DNA from: an uncultured Bacteroidota bacterium
GTDB taxonomy: Bacteria > Bacteroidota > Bacteroidia > Chitinophagales > Chitinophagaceae
Direction of reading: 5' to 3'
Length of the DNA stretch: 49,967 nt
Assembly: GCA_903854725.1 (NCBI GenBank)
Contig: CAINWZ010000011.1
Coordinates: forward strand, 1 to 49,967
Both the position numbers and the translations under genes were made by a program. This document shows, piece after piece, positions 18,622-29,015 of this stretch. How positions within the stretch are numbered: the first letter of the stretch is position 1; every line of letters starts with the position of its first letter. The notes under the pieces were generated by a model. That model did no database searches and had not been told where the DNA came from. It worked only from the letters and a program-made list of their open reading frames with translations.

Positions 18622-18783
18622 TCAACTTCCTCTAGAACCGCCTGTTTTAATTGGCTTCTTAGTTGTACCCGTAGACTTAGTGTTGGCTTTAGCTATAAAT
18701 TGAGAACTACCACCTTGAAAGGTAGTTTTTGTTGCTGTGGCAGCTTTTTTATCAGCTACTTTCTTGTTAATATGAAATCCCAT
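18622..18783 (-). CDS. small basic protein, 53 aa (not in the supplied ORF track)
   Basis: Minus strand reads MGFHINKKVADKKAATATKTTFQGGSSQFIAKANTKSTGTTKKPIKTGGSRGS*; Lys/Thr/Ser/Gly-rich. Confidence 0.55.
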   Translation of the reverse strand: MGFHINKKVADKKAATATKTTFQGGSSQFIAKANTKSTGTTKKPIKTGGSRGS

Positions 18784-18915
18784 AATTGATTAATTATAGG
18801 CTAAAAGTAATTAAATTTTGCTAAATAATCTCTTATTTCTATGCAAAGTCAAATAGAAGACTCATTTTTTGAGTAACTTCAGAAAGCAGTAAGTAATTAT
18901 AAAATTAAGCATACT

Positions 18916-19854
18916 ATGAATAATTCATCCCGAGATAATTTTAGTGGTTTATCAAATAATCAATCTATAACCCCGAGACGTGATTTTTTAAAACTGAGCA
19001 GCTTAGGTTTATTGGGGGCAGCTTTGCCAAATTATGCTAGTTCCTTTTTTTCACCTATCCCTAAATACCCTGCAAAACTTTCAGTACAATTATATACGGT
19101 AAGAGATCAATTCTTAAAAGACATTCCCGGCACCCTTAAAAAAATTGCTGATATAGGTTTTAAGTATGTTGAAACTGCTTTTTGGCCTGAAGGAGTTAGC
19201 ATTGAAAAAGCAAGTGAATACTTAAATGATGCTGGCTTGCTTGTTTCTTCTTGTCATGTTGAACTTCCTATAGGAGATAAAAAACAAGTTATGTTAGATA
19301 CTGCCAATGCTTTTGGTTGTAGTAAAATGATTTGGCATGGTTGGCCCGAAGACAAACGTTATAGTAGTGTAGAAGGCACCAAAGAATTAATTGGCATTTA
19401 TAATGAAGCTTCTCGATTTGCTAAGGCGAATGGATTGCAATTTGGAATACACAATCATTGGTGGGAATATAGAAATAAAGTGGGGGGCAGATTTGTGTAT
19501 GAATATTTATTAGAGCAATTAGATAAAGACATTTTTTTTGAAATGGATACCTATTGGGTTAAAGTTGCAGGACAAAATCCTGCAGCTATCATTGCAAAAC
19601 TTGGTAATCGTGCAAAATTCTTACATATAAAAGATGGGCCTGCTTTGTACAATGATAAATTAGCAATAGATAATCCAGATCCTATGACTGCCGTTGGCAA
19701 AGGGACACAAAATTTCCCTGCTATTATTAATGCTTCCACTGGAAACCCAGACTGGATGGTTATTGAAATGGATAAAACTGCAACTGATGTATTCGTTGCT
19801 TTACAAGAAAGCTTTGACTATATGATTACTAATAAACTTGCTATAGTTGGTTAG
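18916..19854 (+). CDS. Tat-exported sugar phosphate isomerase/epimerase
   Basis: PRRDFLKLSSLGLLGAALP signal; KLSVQLYTVRDQF; TIM-barrel motifs IHNHWWEY and LHIKDGP. Confidence 0.9.
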   Translation: MNNSSRDNFSGLSNNQSITPRRDFLKLSSLGLLGAALPNYASSFFSPIPKYPAKLSVQLYTVRDQFLKDIPGTLKKIADIGFKYVETAFWPEGVSIEKASEYLNDAGLLVSSCHVELPIGDKKQVMLDTANAFGCSKMIWHGWPEDKRYSSVEGTKELIGIYNEASRFAKANGLQFGIHNHWWEYRNKVGGRFVYEYLLEQLDKDIFFEMDTYWVKVAGQNPAAIIAKLGNRAKFLHIKDGPALYNDKLAIDNPDPMTAVGKGTQNFPAIINASTGNPDWMVIEMDKTATDVFVALQESFDYMITNKLAIVG

Positions 19855-19862
19855 TAAATCAA

Positions 19863-20978
19863 TTAAGACTCAGATTTTACGTAATGAATATTACGCTCTT
19901 GTAAATATTTAATTATATAGTTGAAACATTTCTCATGCTTTCCAACTAACTCTGGCGGGAAAACGCCTTTTTCTGTAAATAAGTTTTCTATTAACATATT
20001 AAGGGCTGCTGTACAGGTATAGCCAGTGGTTCTACTCATACTACTAGTTTCGCTTGCAGCATCATATTCGTCATACAATTCGTAGCTTATAGTTTTTCCT
20101 TCTCCTGCTATCTTAATAGTCATCAAAGTAAATTCTGCTTCTGTTGCACCTAATTTCCATTGATCAAATAATAAGGCCGATGTAAATCCTAATGGAGAGA
20201 TAGGCTGCCCTTTATATTGAATAGGAGTAGTACTTAAAAATCCTGCTTTAATTAATCCTTGCATTAAATTAATATGTCCTGGATAGCGTAAAGTTTTTTC
20301 TTTCATATTAGGAATATGCCCCATAGTAAATAAAATACTTCTTAGGCCATCTGTATTAAATGATTCAAGTGTACCTACTTTGTCAAAGTCAATTAATTCT
20401 GCATCACTTAATGCTGGCTTAGTGACGATGCAACTATTTTCAACATAACGTGCTGGACGTGTATACTCTTCTAATACATCGATAGGAGAGAATGGTGCTT
20501 TATATTCAAATGGCTGAATTCTTTTTTTAGGTAATCCACCTACCATGCATTCAAAGCTATCAATTTTCATTTTTTCATTATGATAGCCTAAAATTAAATT
20601 ACTCATTCCTGGTGCAACACCGCAATCTACAATGGCAGTAACATTATTTTTTTTAGCCAATTCAGTTAACTGTAAGGCGTCTTCAGGGAAAAACGAAATA
20701 TCTACGACATTTTTTTTAGCATTGATGACAGCTTCTAAAGTTTTGTAGCCCATAAATCCTGGAACTGCTGTAATGATAAAATCAAACTTGCTTAAAAGTG
20801 TTGCATAATTTGCATAATCACTTAAATCTGCTTGAACTGTGGTAACAGCTTTATTCTTATTAGAAAGTATTTGAAGTGATTCCTTGCTTAGGTCGAATGA
20901 CGTTACTGAATACTTTTTTGCAAGGTCAATTGCCATTGCTCTTCCCACCATACCTGCACCTAAAATTGCTATTTGCAT
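19863..20978 (-). CDS. saccharopine dehydrogenase-family protein
   Basis: MQIAILGAGMVGRAMAIDLAK; VDCGVAPGMSNLILGYH; LRYPGHINLMQGLIKAGFL. Confidence 0.9.
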   Translation of the reverse strand: MQIAILGAGMVGRAMAIDLAKKYSVTSFDLSKESLQILSNKNKAVTTVQADLSDYANYATLLSKFDFIITAVPGFMGYKTLEAVINAKKNVVDISFFPEDALQLTELAKKNNVTAIVDCGVAPGMSNLILGYHNEKMKIDSFECMVGGLPKKRIQPFEYKAPFSPIDVLEEYTRPARYVENSCIVTKPALSDAELIDFDKVGTLESFNTDGLRSILFTMGHIPNMKEKTLRYPGHINLMQGLIKAGFLSTTPIQYKGQPISPLGFTSALLFDQWKLGATEAEFTLMTIKIAGEGKTISYELYDEYDAASETSSMSRTTGYTCTAALNMLIENLFTEKGVFPPELVGKHEKCFNYIIKYLQERNIHYVKSES

Positions 20979-20989
20979 AAAATTGTACT

Positions 20990-21202
20990 TTATAAAATTA
21001 TAAATGATAGCCCTGGATGGCTATAAATAGAATTGCAAGGTACTCTAAAGCCATTGGATCGCCTCATTCGATTAGTGTAATTTGAAGTATACAAACCACC
21101 CAGCGCTTGTATTTGACAAGACATTGCCTGACAACATATCTTGTTTAAAATACTGATAATCAATCTTTTGAATTGAGGCTTAGCATTACAATTTTCACTC
21201 AT
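20990..21202 (-). CDS. possible small Cys-containing protein
   Basis: 70-aa ORF ending 12 bp before the saccharopine dehydrogenase-like start; no family recognised. Confidence 0.3.
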   Translation of the reverse strand: MSENCNAKPQFKRLIISILNKICCQAMSCQIQALGGLYTSNYTNRMRRSNGFRVPCNSIYSHPGLSFIIL

Positions 21203-21286
21203 GTAAAAACTCCAAAATCTGCATTTTTAGTTGCTTTTTTTCATAGCTTCAATACGCCCTATTAAATATTAAATTTATTTTTTGTA

Positions 21287-22711
21287 ATGTCTATTTTATC
21301 AAACTATTCAGATGGCTTTTTTGATGTAAGTGCCAAACATGGCTTCTTGCCCACTAAAGCGCCCATGGTAAAACTACCCGCTACTTACAATGATTTACAA
21401 ACTGTATTGGATACAATGCCCGTAGTATTAAGTGAAAATGAGTTTGGTTTATTAAATACGCCCAATGAAATTGTAGCACCTGTTTTAGCTATTAAAAATC
21501 ATGTTGACGAAATTGAGAAAGAAACAGACATTTTTGTTTTACAAGCTTTATTTAGATCTTATAGTTTTTTGGCTTCTGCTTATTTATTAGAGCCCTCTTT
21601 TCAGCAATTTAGAAAAGATGGTAAATATGGTAAAGCCAGAACAACATTGCCTAAAAATATTGCACAACCTTTTTGTAAGGTAGCAGATAAATTAGATGTG
21701 TTTGCATGGCTCGATTATCATTATGCTTATTCTTTAGGTAACTATCAAAAATTAGATGAGAAAGGAGATTTAAATTGGGAGAATATTACCATGTGTAATA
21801 AATTTTCTGGGCAACCCGATGAAGTTGGTTTTATTATGTTGCATGTTGATATCAATCGTTTTTCTGCAAACTTAGTGGGTACTGTTATGCAAACATTGCA
21901 GGCGCTTCATAGCGGAGAGAAAAACGTTTCTCCCTTTTTGGAAAAAAACTGGGAGACGATGAAGCAAATGAATGTACGTAGAAAAGAAATGTGGAAAGCT
22001 TCTAGATGGCAACGCTATAATGATTTTAGAATATTTATCATGGGGGTGAAAGGAAATACAGATTTATTTGGTGATGGTGTTACTTATGAAGGAGTTTGGG
22101 AAGAGCCCAAAGCCTTTAGAGGACAGACGGGGGCTCAAGATGATATTATACCCATGCAAGATATTTTTTCTGGCGTTATCTTTTATTATCCTCAAAATGA
22201 GCTTACCAAATACTTATTAGACCTGCGTTTATATCGTCCAAAATGCGTGCAACATTTTTTCAGCGATTTACAAAATTCAATGAAAGAAGTGCATCCGAAA
22301 GGTTTAATGGGTAAATTATTAGACAATAAAGATGCAACAAGCTTGTGTTTTCTTTTAGGTATTTTAGAAGAAATTTATCATTTTAGAAATGGTCATTGGC
22401 AGTTTGTACAAAAGTATATTATGGCTAATACCAAATATGCTATTGCTACAGGAGGCACACCTATTACATCTTGGATACCCAATCAAATATTATCGGTAAT
22501 TCATCAAATGGAAGATGTGGCGGAAGCTATTAAGACCATCGGCGTTCCTTCTAACAAAGAAGCGTTAGCCATTTTTGAAAAGAATATTTCTTTATTACCT
22601 ACTAAGCGTGGCCTTATTGATGGACAACTTGCGTTAATCCATAAAAATGATTTTTCTGCAGAAGCTGTTTTTGCGTTAAACCAAAAATTTGGATATGATG
22701 ATACTGAATAA
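21287..22711 (+). CDS. indoleamine 2,3-dioxygenase-family haem protein
   Basis: LDYHYAYSLGNYQKLD; DEVGFIMLHVDINRFSANLV; DFRIFIMGVKGN; VTYEGVWEEPKAFRGQTGAQDDIIPMQD. Confidence 0.88.
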   Translation: MSILSNYSDGFFDVSAKHGFLPTKAPMVKLPATYNDLQTVLDTMPVVLSENEFGLLNTPNEIVAPVLAIKNHVDEIEKETDIFVLQALFRSYSFLASAYLLEPSFQQFRKDGKYGKARTTLPKNIAQPFCKVADKLDVFAWLDYHYAYSLGNYQKLDEKGDLNWENITMCNKFSGQPDEVGFIMLHVDINRFSANLVGTVMQTLQALHSGEKNVSPFLEKNWETMKQMNVRRKEMWKASRWQRYNDFRIFIMGVKGNTDLFGDGVTYEGVWEEPKAFRGQTGAQDDIIPMQDIFSGVIFYYPQNELTKYLLDLRLYRPKCVQHFFSDLQNSMKEVHPKGLMGKLLDNKDATSLCFLLGILEEIYHFRNGHWQFVQKYIMANTKYAIATGGTPITSWIPNQILSVIHQMEDVAEAIKTIGVPSNKEALAIFEKNISLLPTKRGLIDGQLALIHKNDFSAEAVFALNQKFGYDDTE

Positions 22712-22780
22712 AAAAAGTAAGAATACGAAATTATAAAATATTTAAATTTCCATAAAACAATTAATATAAATAAAATCAAA

Positions 22781-24361
22781 ATGAAAAAAACAACATCACT
22801 GTTTCTATTATGTTTGTTTGCTTTTTCTACTGCTATTTCTGCACAAGAAAAATTAGACCTAGCAACAATAGATAAGATTAAGGAAGAAGGCTTAAAGCGT
22901 TCTCAGATTATGGACATCATGTTTAATTTAACAGATGCAAATGGTAATAGATTAACCAATTCTCCAGGTTATTTTCGTGCAGCAAATTATGCAAAAGACA
23001 AATTAGCATCCATTGGTTTAACCAATGCTGCATTGGATCCATGGGGTGAATTTGGAAAAGGCTGGGAGCTTGAAAAATCTTACTTAGCAATGACTGCCCC
23101 TTACTATAAAGCAGTATCTAATTATCCTAAAGCATGGACTGGCGGTACAAAAGGTTTAAAAAATGCTGAAGTAATTGCAGTAGTCGTTAAAGACTCTGCT
23201 GGCTTAGAGCAATATCGCGGTAACTTAAAAGGTAAAATTATCATTATTGATAAATTAGAAACTTACAAACAAAGTTTTAAAGCAGATGCGATTCGTTTTA
23301 CAGACGAAGAGTTAGAGAAAATGGCTAATGCAGCTCCTGCACCTCCTCGTGCACAAGGTGGCGCACCTGATACTGCTATGATGAGAAGAATGCAAGCTAT
23401 GCGCGGAAGTGGCAATGTGCTTAATATATTAAAAGCAATGGCTATTAGTGAAGGCGCTGTGGCAATGCTTACAAGTAGCCCACGTTTTCATGATGGTACT
23501 ATTTTTTCTCAAGGTGGTGGTGGATACAAAGGAACAGATCCTGAAAATTTCTTAGATATTGCTATAGGTATCGAAGATTATAATACCATTCTAAGATTAG
23601 TTAAAGCTGGTAAAACTGTTAAGTTAGATGCAGATGTAAAAACTAAATTTTATGACAAAGATTTACAAGGCTATAATGTAATTGCAGAAATTCCTGGTAC
23701 AGATCCGGTATTAAAAGATGAAATTGTAATGATTGGTGCGCATTTAGATTCATGGCATACAGGTACGGGTGCTACTGATAATGCCTCTGGAAGTGCTGTA
23801 ATGATTGAAGCTTTACGCATTTTAAAAACAGTTGGTATAAACAATAAGAGAACTATTCGTATTGGTTTATGGGGTGGAGAAGAAGAAGGCTTATTGGGTT
23901 CAAGAGGGTATGTTAAAAAAACTTTTGCAGATCCAGCTACTATGGAATTATTACCTTCTCATGAAAAATTCTCTTCTTATTTTAATATAGATAATGGTAC
24001 GGGTAAAGTGCGTGGCATTTATTTACAAAATAATGCTGCTGCTAAAGACATCTTTGCGCAATGGTTTGCTCCATTGAAAGATATTACTACGGGTACTATT
24101 ACTATTAGCAATACAGGCGGAACCGATCACCAATCATTTGATGGTGTGGGATTACCTGGCTTTCAATTTATTCAAGATCCTATCGAATATGATACACGCA
24201 CGCACCATAGTAATATGGATGTGCTTGATCACGTAAGTGAAGATGATTTGAAACAAATTGCAACGATTGTTGCTACCTTTGTTTTTGATGCTTCACAAAG
24301 AGATCAAAAACTTCCTCGCAATGAATTACCAAAACCAAGACCAGGTGGTTTAAGGTTTTAG
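22781..24361 (+). CDS. secreted M28 family metallopeptidase
   Basis: Signal peptide; MIGAHLDSWHTGTGATDNASGSAVMIEALRIL; WGGEEEGLLGSRGYV; GTDHQSFDGVGLPGFQFI. Confidence 0.95.
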   Translation: MKKTTSLFLLCLFAFSTAISAQEKLDLATIDKIKEEGLKRSQIMDIMFNLTDANGNRLTNSPGYFRAANYAKDKLASIGLTNAALDPWGEFGKGWELEKSYLAMTAPYYKAVSNYPKAWTGGTKGLKNAEVIAVVVKDSAGLEQYRGNLKGKIIIIDKLETYKQSFKADAIRFTDEELEKMANAAPAPPRAQGGAPDTAMMRRMQAMRGSGNVLNILKAMAISEGAVAMLTSSPRFHDGTIFSQGGGGYKGTDPENFLDIAIGIEDYNTILRLVKAGKTVKLDADVKTKFYDKDLQGYNVIAEIPGTDPVLKDEIVMIGAHLDSWHTGTGATDNASGSAVMIEALRILKTVGINNKRTIRIGLWGGEEEGLLGSRGYVKKTFADPATMELLPSHEKFSSYFNIDNGTGKVRGIYLQNNAAAKDIFAQWFAPLKDITTGTITISNTGGTDHQSFDGVGLPGFQFIQDPIEYDTRTHHSNMDVLDHVSEDDLKQIATIVATFVFDASQRDQKLPRNELPKPRPGGLRF

Positions 24362-24383
24362 TAAATACCTCTTTACATTTTTT

Positions 24384-24421
24384 AAATCAACTACTTATTC
24401 ATTTAGGTAGTTGATTTTTTT
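24384..24421 (+). terminator. rho-independent-like terminator downstream of the M28 peptidase
   Basis: AAATCAACTAC (24384-24394) pairs with GTAGTTGATTT (24407-24417), followed by a T run. Confidence 0.75.
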
Positions 24422-24521
24422 ATGCCTATATCAAACATGATGTAGATCTTATTGGGAGTGATGTCTGTCATGTTTTAAGGATTGCGCAAGCTGTAATTTT
24501 AGGAACATTAAAAATATTTTT

Positions 24522-25274
24522 ATGGGACGTTTACAAAATAAAGTAGTCATCATTACAGGTGCTGCAGGTGGAATGGGAGCTACTGAAGCAAAATTATTTT
24601 CCCAAGAAGGGGCCAAAGTAATTGCTACTGATATTCAAATTGAAAAATTAGAAGCCTGGGTAACTATTGCTAAAAAAGAGGGGTTAACAATTAATTCCAT
24701 CAAACATAATGTAACTAGCGAAGGCGATTGGAAGGATGTAGTTGAACTTGCTATTAAATTATATGGTAGATTAGATGTGCTAATTAATAATGCTGGTGTA
24801 TATCCGGGTTATGTCGATTGCGAGAACACAAGTATTGATCTTTGGGGTAAAGTCATATCCATTAATTTAACTGGTCCCTTTTTAGGTTGCAAAATTTGTA
24901 TTCCTCATTTAAGAAATGCGGGTGGCGGATCTATTGTTAATATTGCTTCCATTGCAGGATTGGTGGGAGGGAATGGCGCCGCTTATTCTGCTTCTAAAGG
25001 AGGGTTACGGTTACTTTCAATGGATTTAGCTGTTTCATTGGCTAAAGATAAAATTCGTGTTAACACAATTTGTCCAGGGGGTGTTTTAACACCAATGACT
25101 GAAGCATTGATGCAAGCGCCGGGCATGACAGATATGATAAAGACTATGTCTCCTCAAGGCCGTATGGCCGATCCTTTGGAAATTGCAATGGGGGCTTTGT
25201 ATTTAGCATCAGATGAATCTTCCTTTGTTACTGGGGTTGATTTAGCCATCGATGGAGGATCTGTCGCTAGATAG
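24522..25274 (+). CDS. SDR family oxidoreductase
   Basis: VVIITGAAGGMGATEAKLF; LINNAGVYPG; YSASKGGLRLLS; ICPGGVLTPM. Confidence 0.95.
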   Translation: MGRLQNKVVIITGAAGGMGATEAKLFSQEGAKVIATDIQIEKLEAWVTIAKKEGLTINSIKHNVTSEGDWKDVVELAIKLYGRLDVLINNAGVYPGYVDCENTSIDLWGKVISINLTGPFLGCKICIPHLRNAGGGSIVNIASIAGLVGGNGAAYSASKGGLRLLSMDLAVSLAKDKIRVNTICPGGVLTPMTEALMQAPGMTDMIKTMSPQGRMADPLEIAMGALYLASDESSFVTGVDLAIDGGSVAR

Positions 25275-25329
25275 CAATTAATTTCGCTATTTTTAAATAT
25301 GGTTTTTAAAATAATTTAAAGATAGTAAT

Positions 25330-26424
25330 ATGAAAAGATTGCAATCACTTGATTTTATGCGTGGCCTTATTATGGTGTTGTTAGCACTAGAAAGCACAGG
25401 CCTTTATGAGCATTTTTTTAAGGCTACAGAAAATACGGCAGTAAATAAATTTTTCTTACAATTTTTTCATCATCCTTGGAATGGTTTACGCTTTTGGGAT
25501 TTAATACAACCTGGCTTTATGTTTATGGCAGGAGTGGCCATGGCGTATTCTTTACATCAACAAAAACAAGATGGAGTTACATGGAATAATTCCTTTCTTA
25601 AAATTTTTAAACGAAGTGGGTGGTTATTTTTTTGGGGGGTGTTAGATTATGCAGTTCGACCAAAAGGTTTGTCATTTGAATTATGGGACGTATTAACACA
25701 ATTATCTTTTACAACCTTAGTTGCATTTCTAATTTTTGAATGGAGTGCTTTATTTCAAATTTTATTTGCTATTGGTTTATTGCTTTTGACAGAGTGTTTA
25801 TATAGGTTTACGCATGTTGTTGGTTTTGATCAGCCCTTTGTAGACCAATTCAATTTTGGAAATTTTATGGACACGGTTCTGATGCATAAAATAAATGCAG
25901 ATGGTTGGGTGGCTATTAATTGTATCCCTACTGCCGTGCATACTATTGCAGGCGCCTTGGCAGGGAAACTATTTTTACAATCAGGCCATAAAGGCGATAT
26001 GAATAAGATTAAAACAATAGTACTGTTTGCTTTGTCTTGTTTAGTAGTAGGGTATGGGTTTGATTATTTGGGGATAACACCTATTATTAAAAGAATTGCA
26101 ACTAGTTCTTTTACCTTGGCATCATTGGGATGGTGTTTGATTGGCCTAGCCATTTGTTACTGGTGGATAGATATACTCAATCACAGAAAGTATCTTTTAT
26201 TTTTCACCATCGTAGGAATGAACTCGCTTTTTATTTATTTATTCTTTGAAATTGTTGGCGCACGCTGGTTTAATGGATATATGACTCAAATTAGCAGCGG
26301 GCTCTTAAATTTGATACAACTCCCTCAATTCCTAGTTCAAACACTTTCATCTCTATCAATTTTTGTCGTGGAATGGAGCATCTGTTATTTCTTATATAGG
26401 AAGAAAATATTTTTTAAAATATAA
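25330..26424 (+). CDS. DUF5009/heparan-alpha-glucosaminide acetyltransferase-like membrane protein
   Basis: KRLQSLDFMRGLIMVLLALEST; WDLIQPGFMFMAGVAMAYSL; multi-TM. Confidence 0.85.
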   Translation: MKRLQSLDFMRGLIMVLLALESTGLYEHFFKATENTAVNKFFLQFFHHPWNGLRFWDLIQPGFMFMAGVAMAYSLHQQKQDGVTWNNSFLKIFKRSGWLFFWGVLDYAVRPKGLSFELWDVLTQLSFTTLVAFLIFEWSALFQILFAIGLLLLTECLYRFTHVVGFDQPFVDQFNFGNFMDTVLMHKINADGWVAINCIPTAVHTIAGALAGKLFLQSGHKGDMNKIKTIVLFALSCLVVGYGFDYLGITPIIKRIATSSFTLASLGWCLIGLAICYWWIDILNHRKYLLFFTIVGMNSLFIYLFFEIVGARWFNGYMTQISSGLLNLIQLPQFLVQTLSSLSIFVVEWSICYFLYRKKIFFKI

Positions 26425-26540
26425 ATCAAATTATTTGCCTGCCATTCATCCATTTTTTAGTTAATAGTAGACCCTAAACGCTAATTTTATACTATTGAAA
26501 TTAGTTGCTAATTTTTTTAAGTGAATCTAAGCTAGATTAT

Positions 26541-29015
26541 ATGCGTATCCCCTTGAAATATTTTTGTTTTATTTTTATCTTCTTTGTTGTAAAACCTACA
26601 AATGCACAAACTAATATTGAAAATACCGATAGTCTTGCAGGCAGATTTATAAGTGATTTAAGGGCATCCACCACAGAAAAATTATTTGTTCAAACAAATA
26701 AAAATATTTTTGCGGCAGGGGAAGAACTTTGGTTTAAAGCTTGGATAGTAAATTCTTTATCACATAAATATTTTTCGCACAGTAAAACTTTATTTGTTGA
26801 TGTAGTTAATGAAAAAGATAGTGCTGTCTCACAATTATTATTAAATATTCCTAGTGAAAAAACAGAAGGTCGTATTAAATTATCAGACTCGTTAAGAGAA
26901 GGATTTTATTGGATGCGATTATATACTGCCACCATTCAAAAATATGATACCAATTCTATTTTTGTAGTGCCTATTTATGTTGTTAGTAAACTACATCCGT
27001 CTAACTTGGAATTTATAACTGAACCGGTAAAGGAAATTAAAACAAGTAATCAACTACCTCGTTTACAATTTTTTCCTGAAGGAGGAGAGATTATTGCTGG
27101 TACTAATTCGACAATTGCTATCAAGGCTGTAGATGAGTTTGGTGCGCCAGTGAAAGTAGAAGGGTATATCAATGATAATATAGATACTTCGGCTTTAACT
27201 TGGTTTACAACAGATAGCGTAACAGGACTAGGCAAAGTTGTTTTCTTTGTATCTAAAAGTAAAAATTATGCAGCTAATTTCAAATGGAGAAATCAAACAT
27301 TTAAATCACTTTTACCTTTTGTTAATCATTATGGCAGTCAAATAGCTATTAAAGATCAAACACCTACTACTATTAAATTAGTTGTTTCACAAGGCGATTC
27401 TTTATATAAAAAAGGCAAACAGTCCTATATATTAGGCTTCAGCAGAGATAGTCTTTGTTTTGCAAGTGTGGGAGTTGATATGTATGAACTTTCTATTCCT
27501 AAATCTAATTTTCCTGCAGGAATTTCTACATTTTTATTGTTTAATGAAGCACAAGAAGTAGTAAGCGAAAGAACAGTATTTATCACGAAACCTAAAGAAG
27601 AGTTATTTATCACCACAGATAAAGAAAATTATTTACCTAGAGAGAAAGTGATTTTAACTTTGTACAAAGGTGACTCTGTATTACATCCTAATTTTACAGC
27701 GCTTTCCGTTGCTGTTACTGATGATAATACAGTGAAAGAACCCAGTGATCTTAATAATGTAGCAAATAATACTTCATTGTTTGAACCTTTTCAAATATAT
27801 GAGGACCTTGCATTATTGACTGCACCCATGATTTTTAAAGGTAAAAATTATAGCAAAGAGTCATTAGCTAATAAAATAGTTATTAAACAATCAGCGCTTC
27901 CAGTTGATACGCTTTTTTCAAATATCAAAGGCCGTATTCTTAATAGAAAAAAAATAGCTGTCGCAAATCGGGTAGTGACTTTATATACTAATAAAAGATT
28001 TTATCTTTTTGATACAGATACTACCAATGCAAAAGGAGAATTTGAATTTAAAGTGCCCCCTTATTTAGACAGTGTTGCTTTTACTTTACAAGTTTCTAAC
28101 TTAAAGGGAAGTAAGATGGATGAAAAGATAATCATCGATGTCAATTCTCCTTTTCCAAAATTTCCAACGCCCATTTCTTTAAAAAAGAAATTTAGTATTG
28201 AAGATAAAGACCTAGTTACTAATTTACGCAATACTGATGTGAAGGATATTTACATGGGAACGGGTAAAGAATGGTTGAAATCCGTTTTTGTTAAATCTAG
28301 TATTAAGGCGAATAGTTACAATACAAGTAAAAGAATAAGTCTTTTCTCTCGCATAATCACTGGAGAAGCCATTCAGCAAATGAACCCAACTGATGCAAGT
28401 ACTGCGATGTTAATGATTCCAGGTCTCCACATGAGGGGTGGCTATTTAACCTTAGGAGGTGTTACTTCATTTACTATAAGTGCTAAAGACGAACCTTTAC
28501 TGATTGTGGATGGTGTAATGGTAGGCGGTGGCAATGGTCCGCAATCAGATACTAATGAAGGCATGTTTATGGGCTTTCAAGGTAGTCCTGTAATGGCAGA
28601 AATGTCAAAAATATCTCCTGATATTATAGATTTTGTAGAAGTTTTAAAAGGCCCTGAAGCAGCTTTTTATGGTTCAAGATCTAGCAATGGAGTTATTCTC
28701 ATTAATACCCAAAGAAAGTCGAATTTCAGAAACCATTTTGAACAATATGGCACTTTAGAGTACTATCCTAACTCATATTATTTAGCCCCTTTATTTAATA
28801 TGCCAGACTATTCCAATCTAGATATTAAAAAAGCTTCCTTCAAGGATAGTAGGTCTACCCTATATTGGAATGGTCATGTATATACTAGTCCTTCAGGTAA
28901 GGCGAAACTTGAATTTTATACAGGAGATCTAAGTACTACCTATACAATCTCGGTTACCGGTATAACGGCAAGCGGGGAAATCATTCAGAAAAAAGCAAGT
29001 ATAAAGAGAAATTAA
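26541..29015 (+). CDS. large secreted protein with MG2-like N-terminal region and C-terminal TonB plug domain
   Basis: Start at MRIPLKYF; EKLFVQTNKNIFAAGEELWFKAWIV; plug motif PLLIVDGVMVGGG...DIIDFVEVLKGPEAAFYGSRSSNGVILINTQ; too short after the plug for a 22-strand barrel. Confidence 0.85.
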   Translation: MRIPLKYFCFIFIFFVVKPTNAQTNIENTDSLAGRFISDLRASTTEKLFVQTNKNIFAAGEELWFKAWIVNSLSHKYFSHSKTLFVDVVNEKDSAVSQLLLNIPSEKTEGRIKLSDSLREGFYWMRLYTATIQKYDTNSIFVVPIYVVSKLHPSNLEFITEPVKEIKTSNQLPRLQFFPEGGEIIAGTNSTIAIKAVDEFGAPVKVEGYINDNIDTSALTWFTTDSVTGLGKVVFFVSKSKNYAANFKWRNQTFKSLLPFVNHYGSQIAIKDQTPTTIKLVVSQGDSLYKKGKQSYILGFSRDSLCFASVGVDMYELSIPKSNFPAGISTFLLFNEAQEVVSERTVFITKPKEELFITTDKENYLPREKVILTLYKGDSVLHPNFTALSVAVTDDNTVKEPSDLNNVANNTSLFEPFQIYEDLALLTAPMIFKGKNYSKESLANKIVIKQSALPVDTLFSNIKGRILNRKKIAVANRVVTLYTNKRFYLFDTDTTNAKGEFEFKVPPYLDSVAFTLQVSNLKGSKMDEKIIIDVNSPFPKFPTPISLKKKFSIEDKDLVTNLRNTDVKDIYMGTGKEWLKSVFVKSSIKANSYNTSKRISLFSRIITGEAIQQMNPTDASTAMLMIPGLHMRGGYLTLGGVTSFTISAKDEPLLIVDGVMVGGGNGPQSDTNEGMFMGFQGSPVMAEMSKISPDIIDFVEVLKGPEAAFYGSRSSNGVILINTQRKSNFRNHFEQYGTLEYYPNSYYLAPLFNMPDYSNLDIKKASFKDSRSTLYWNGHVYTSPSGKAKLEFYTGDLSTTYTISVTGITASGEIIQKKASIKRN

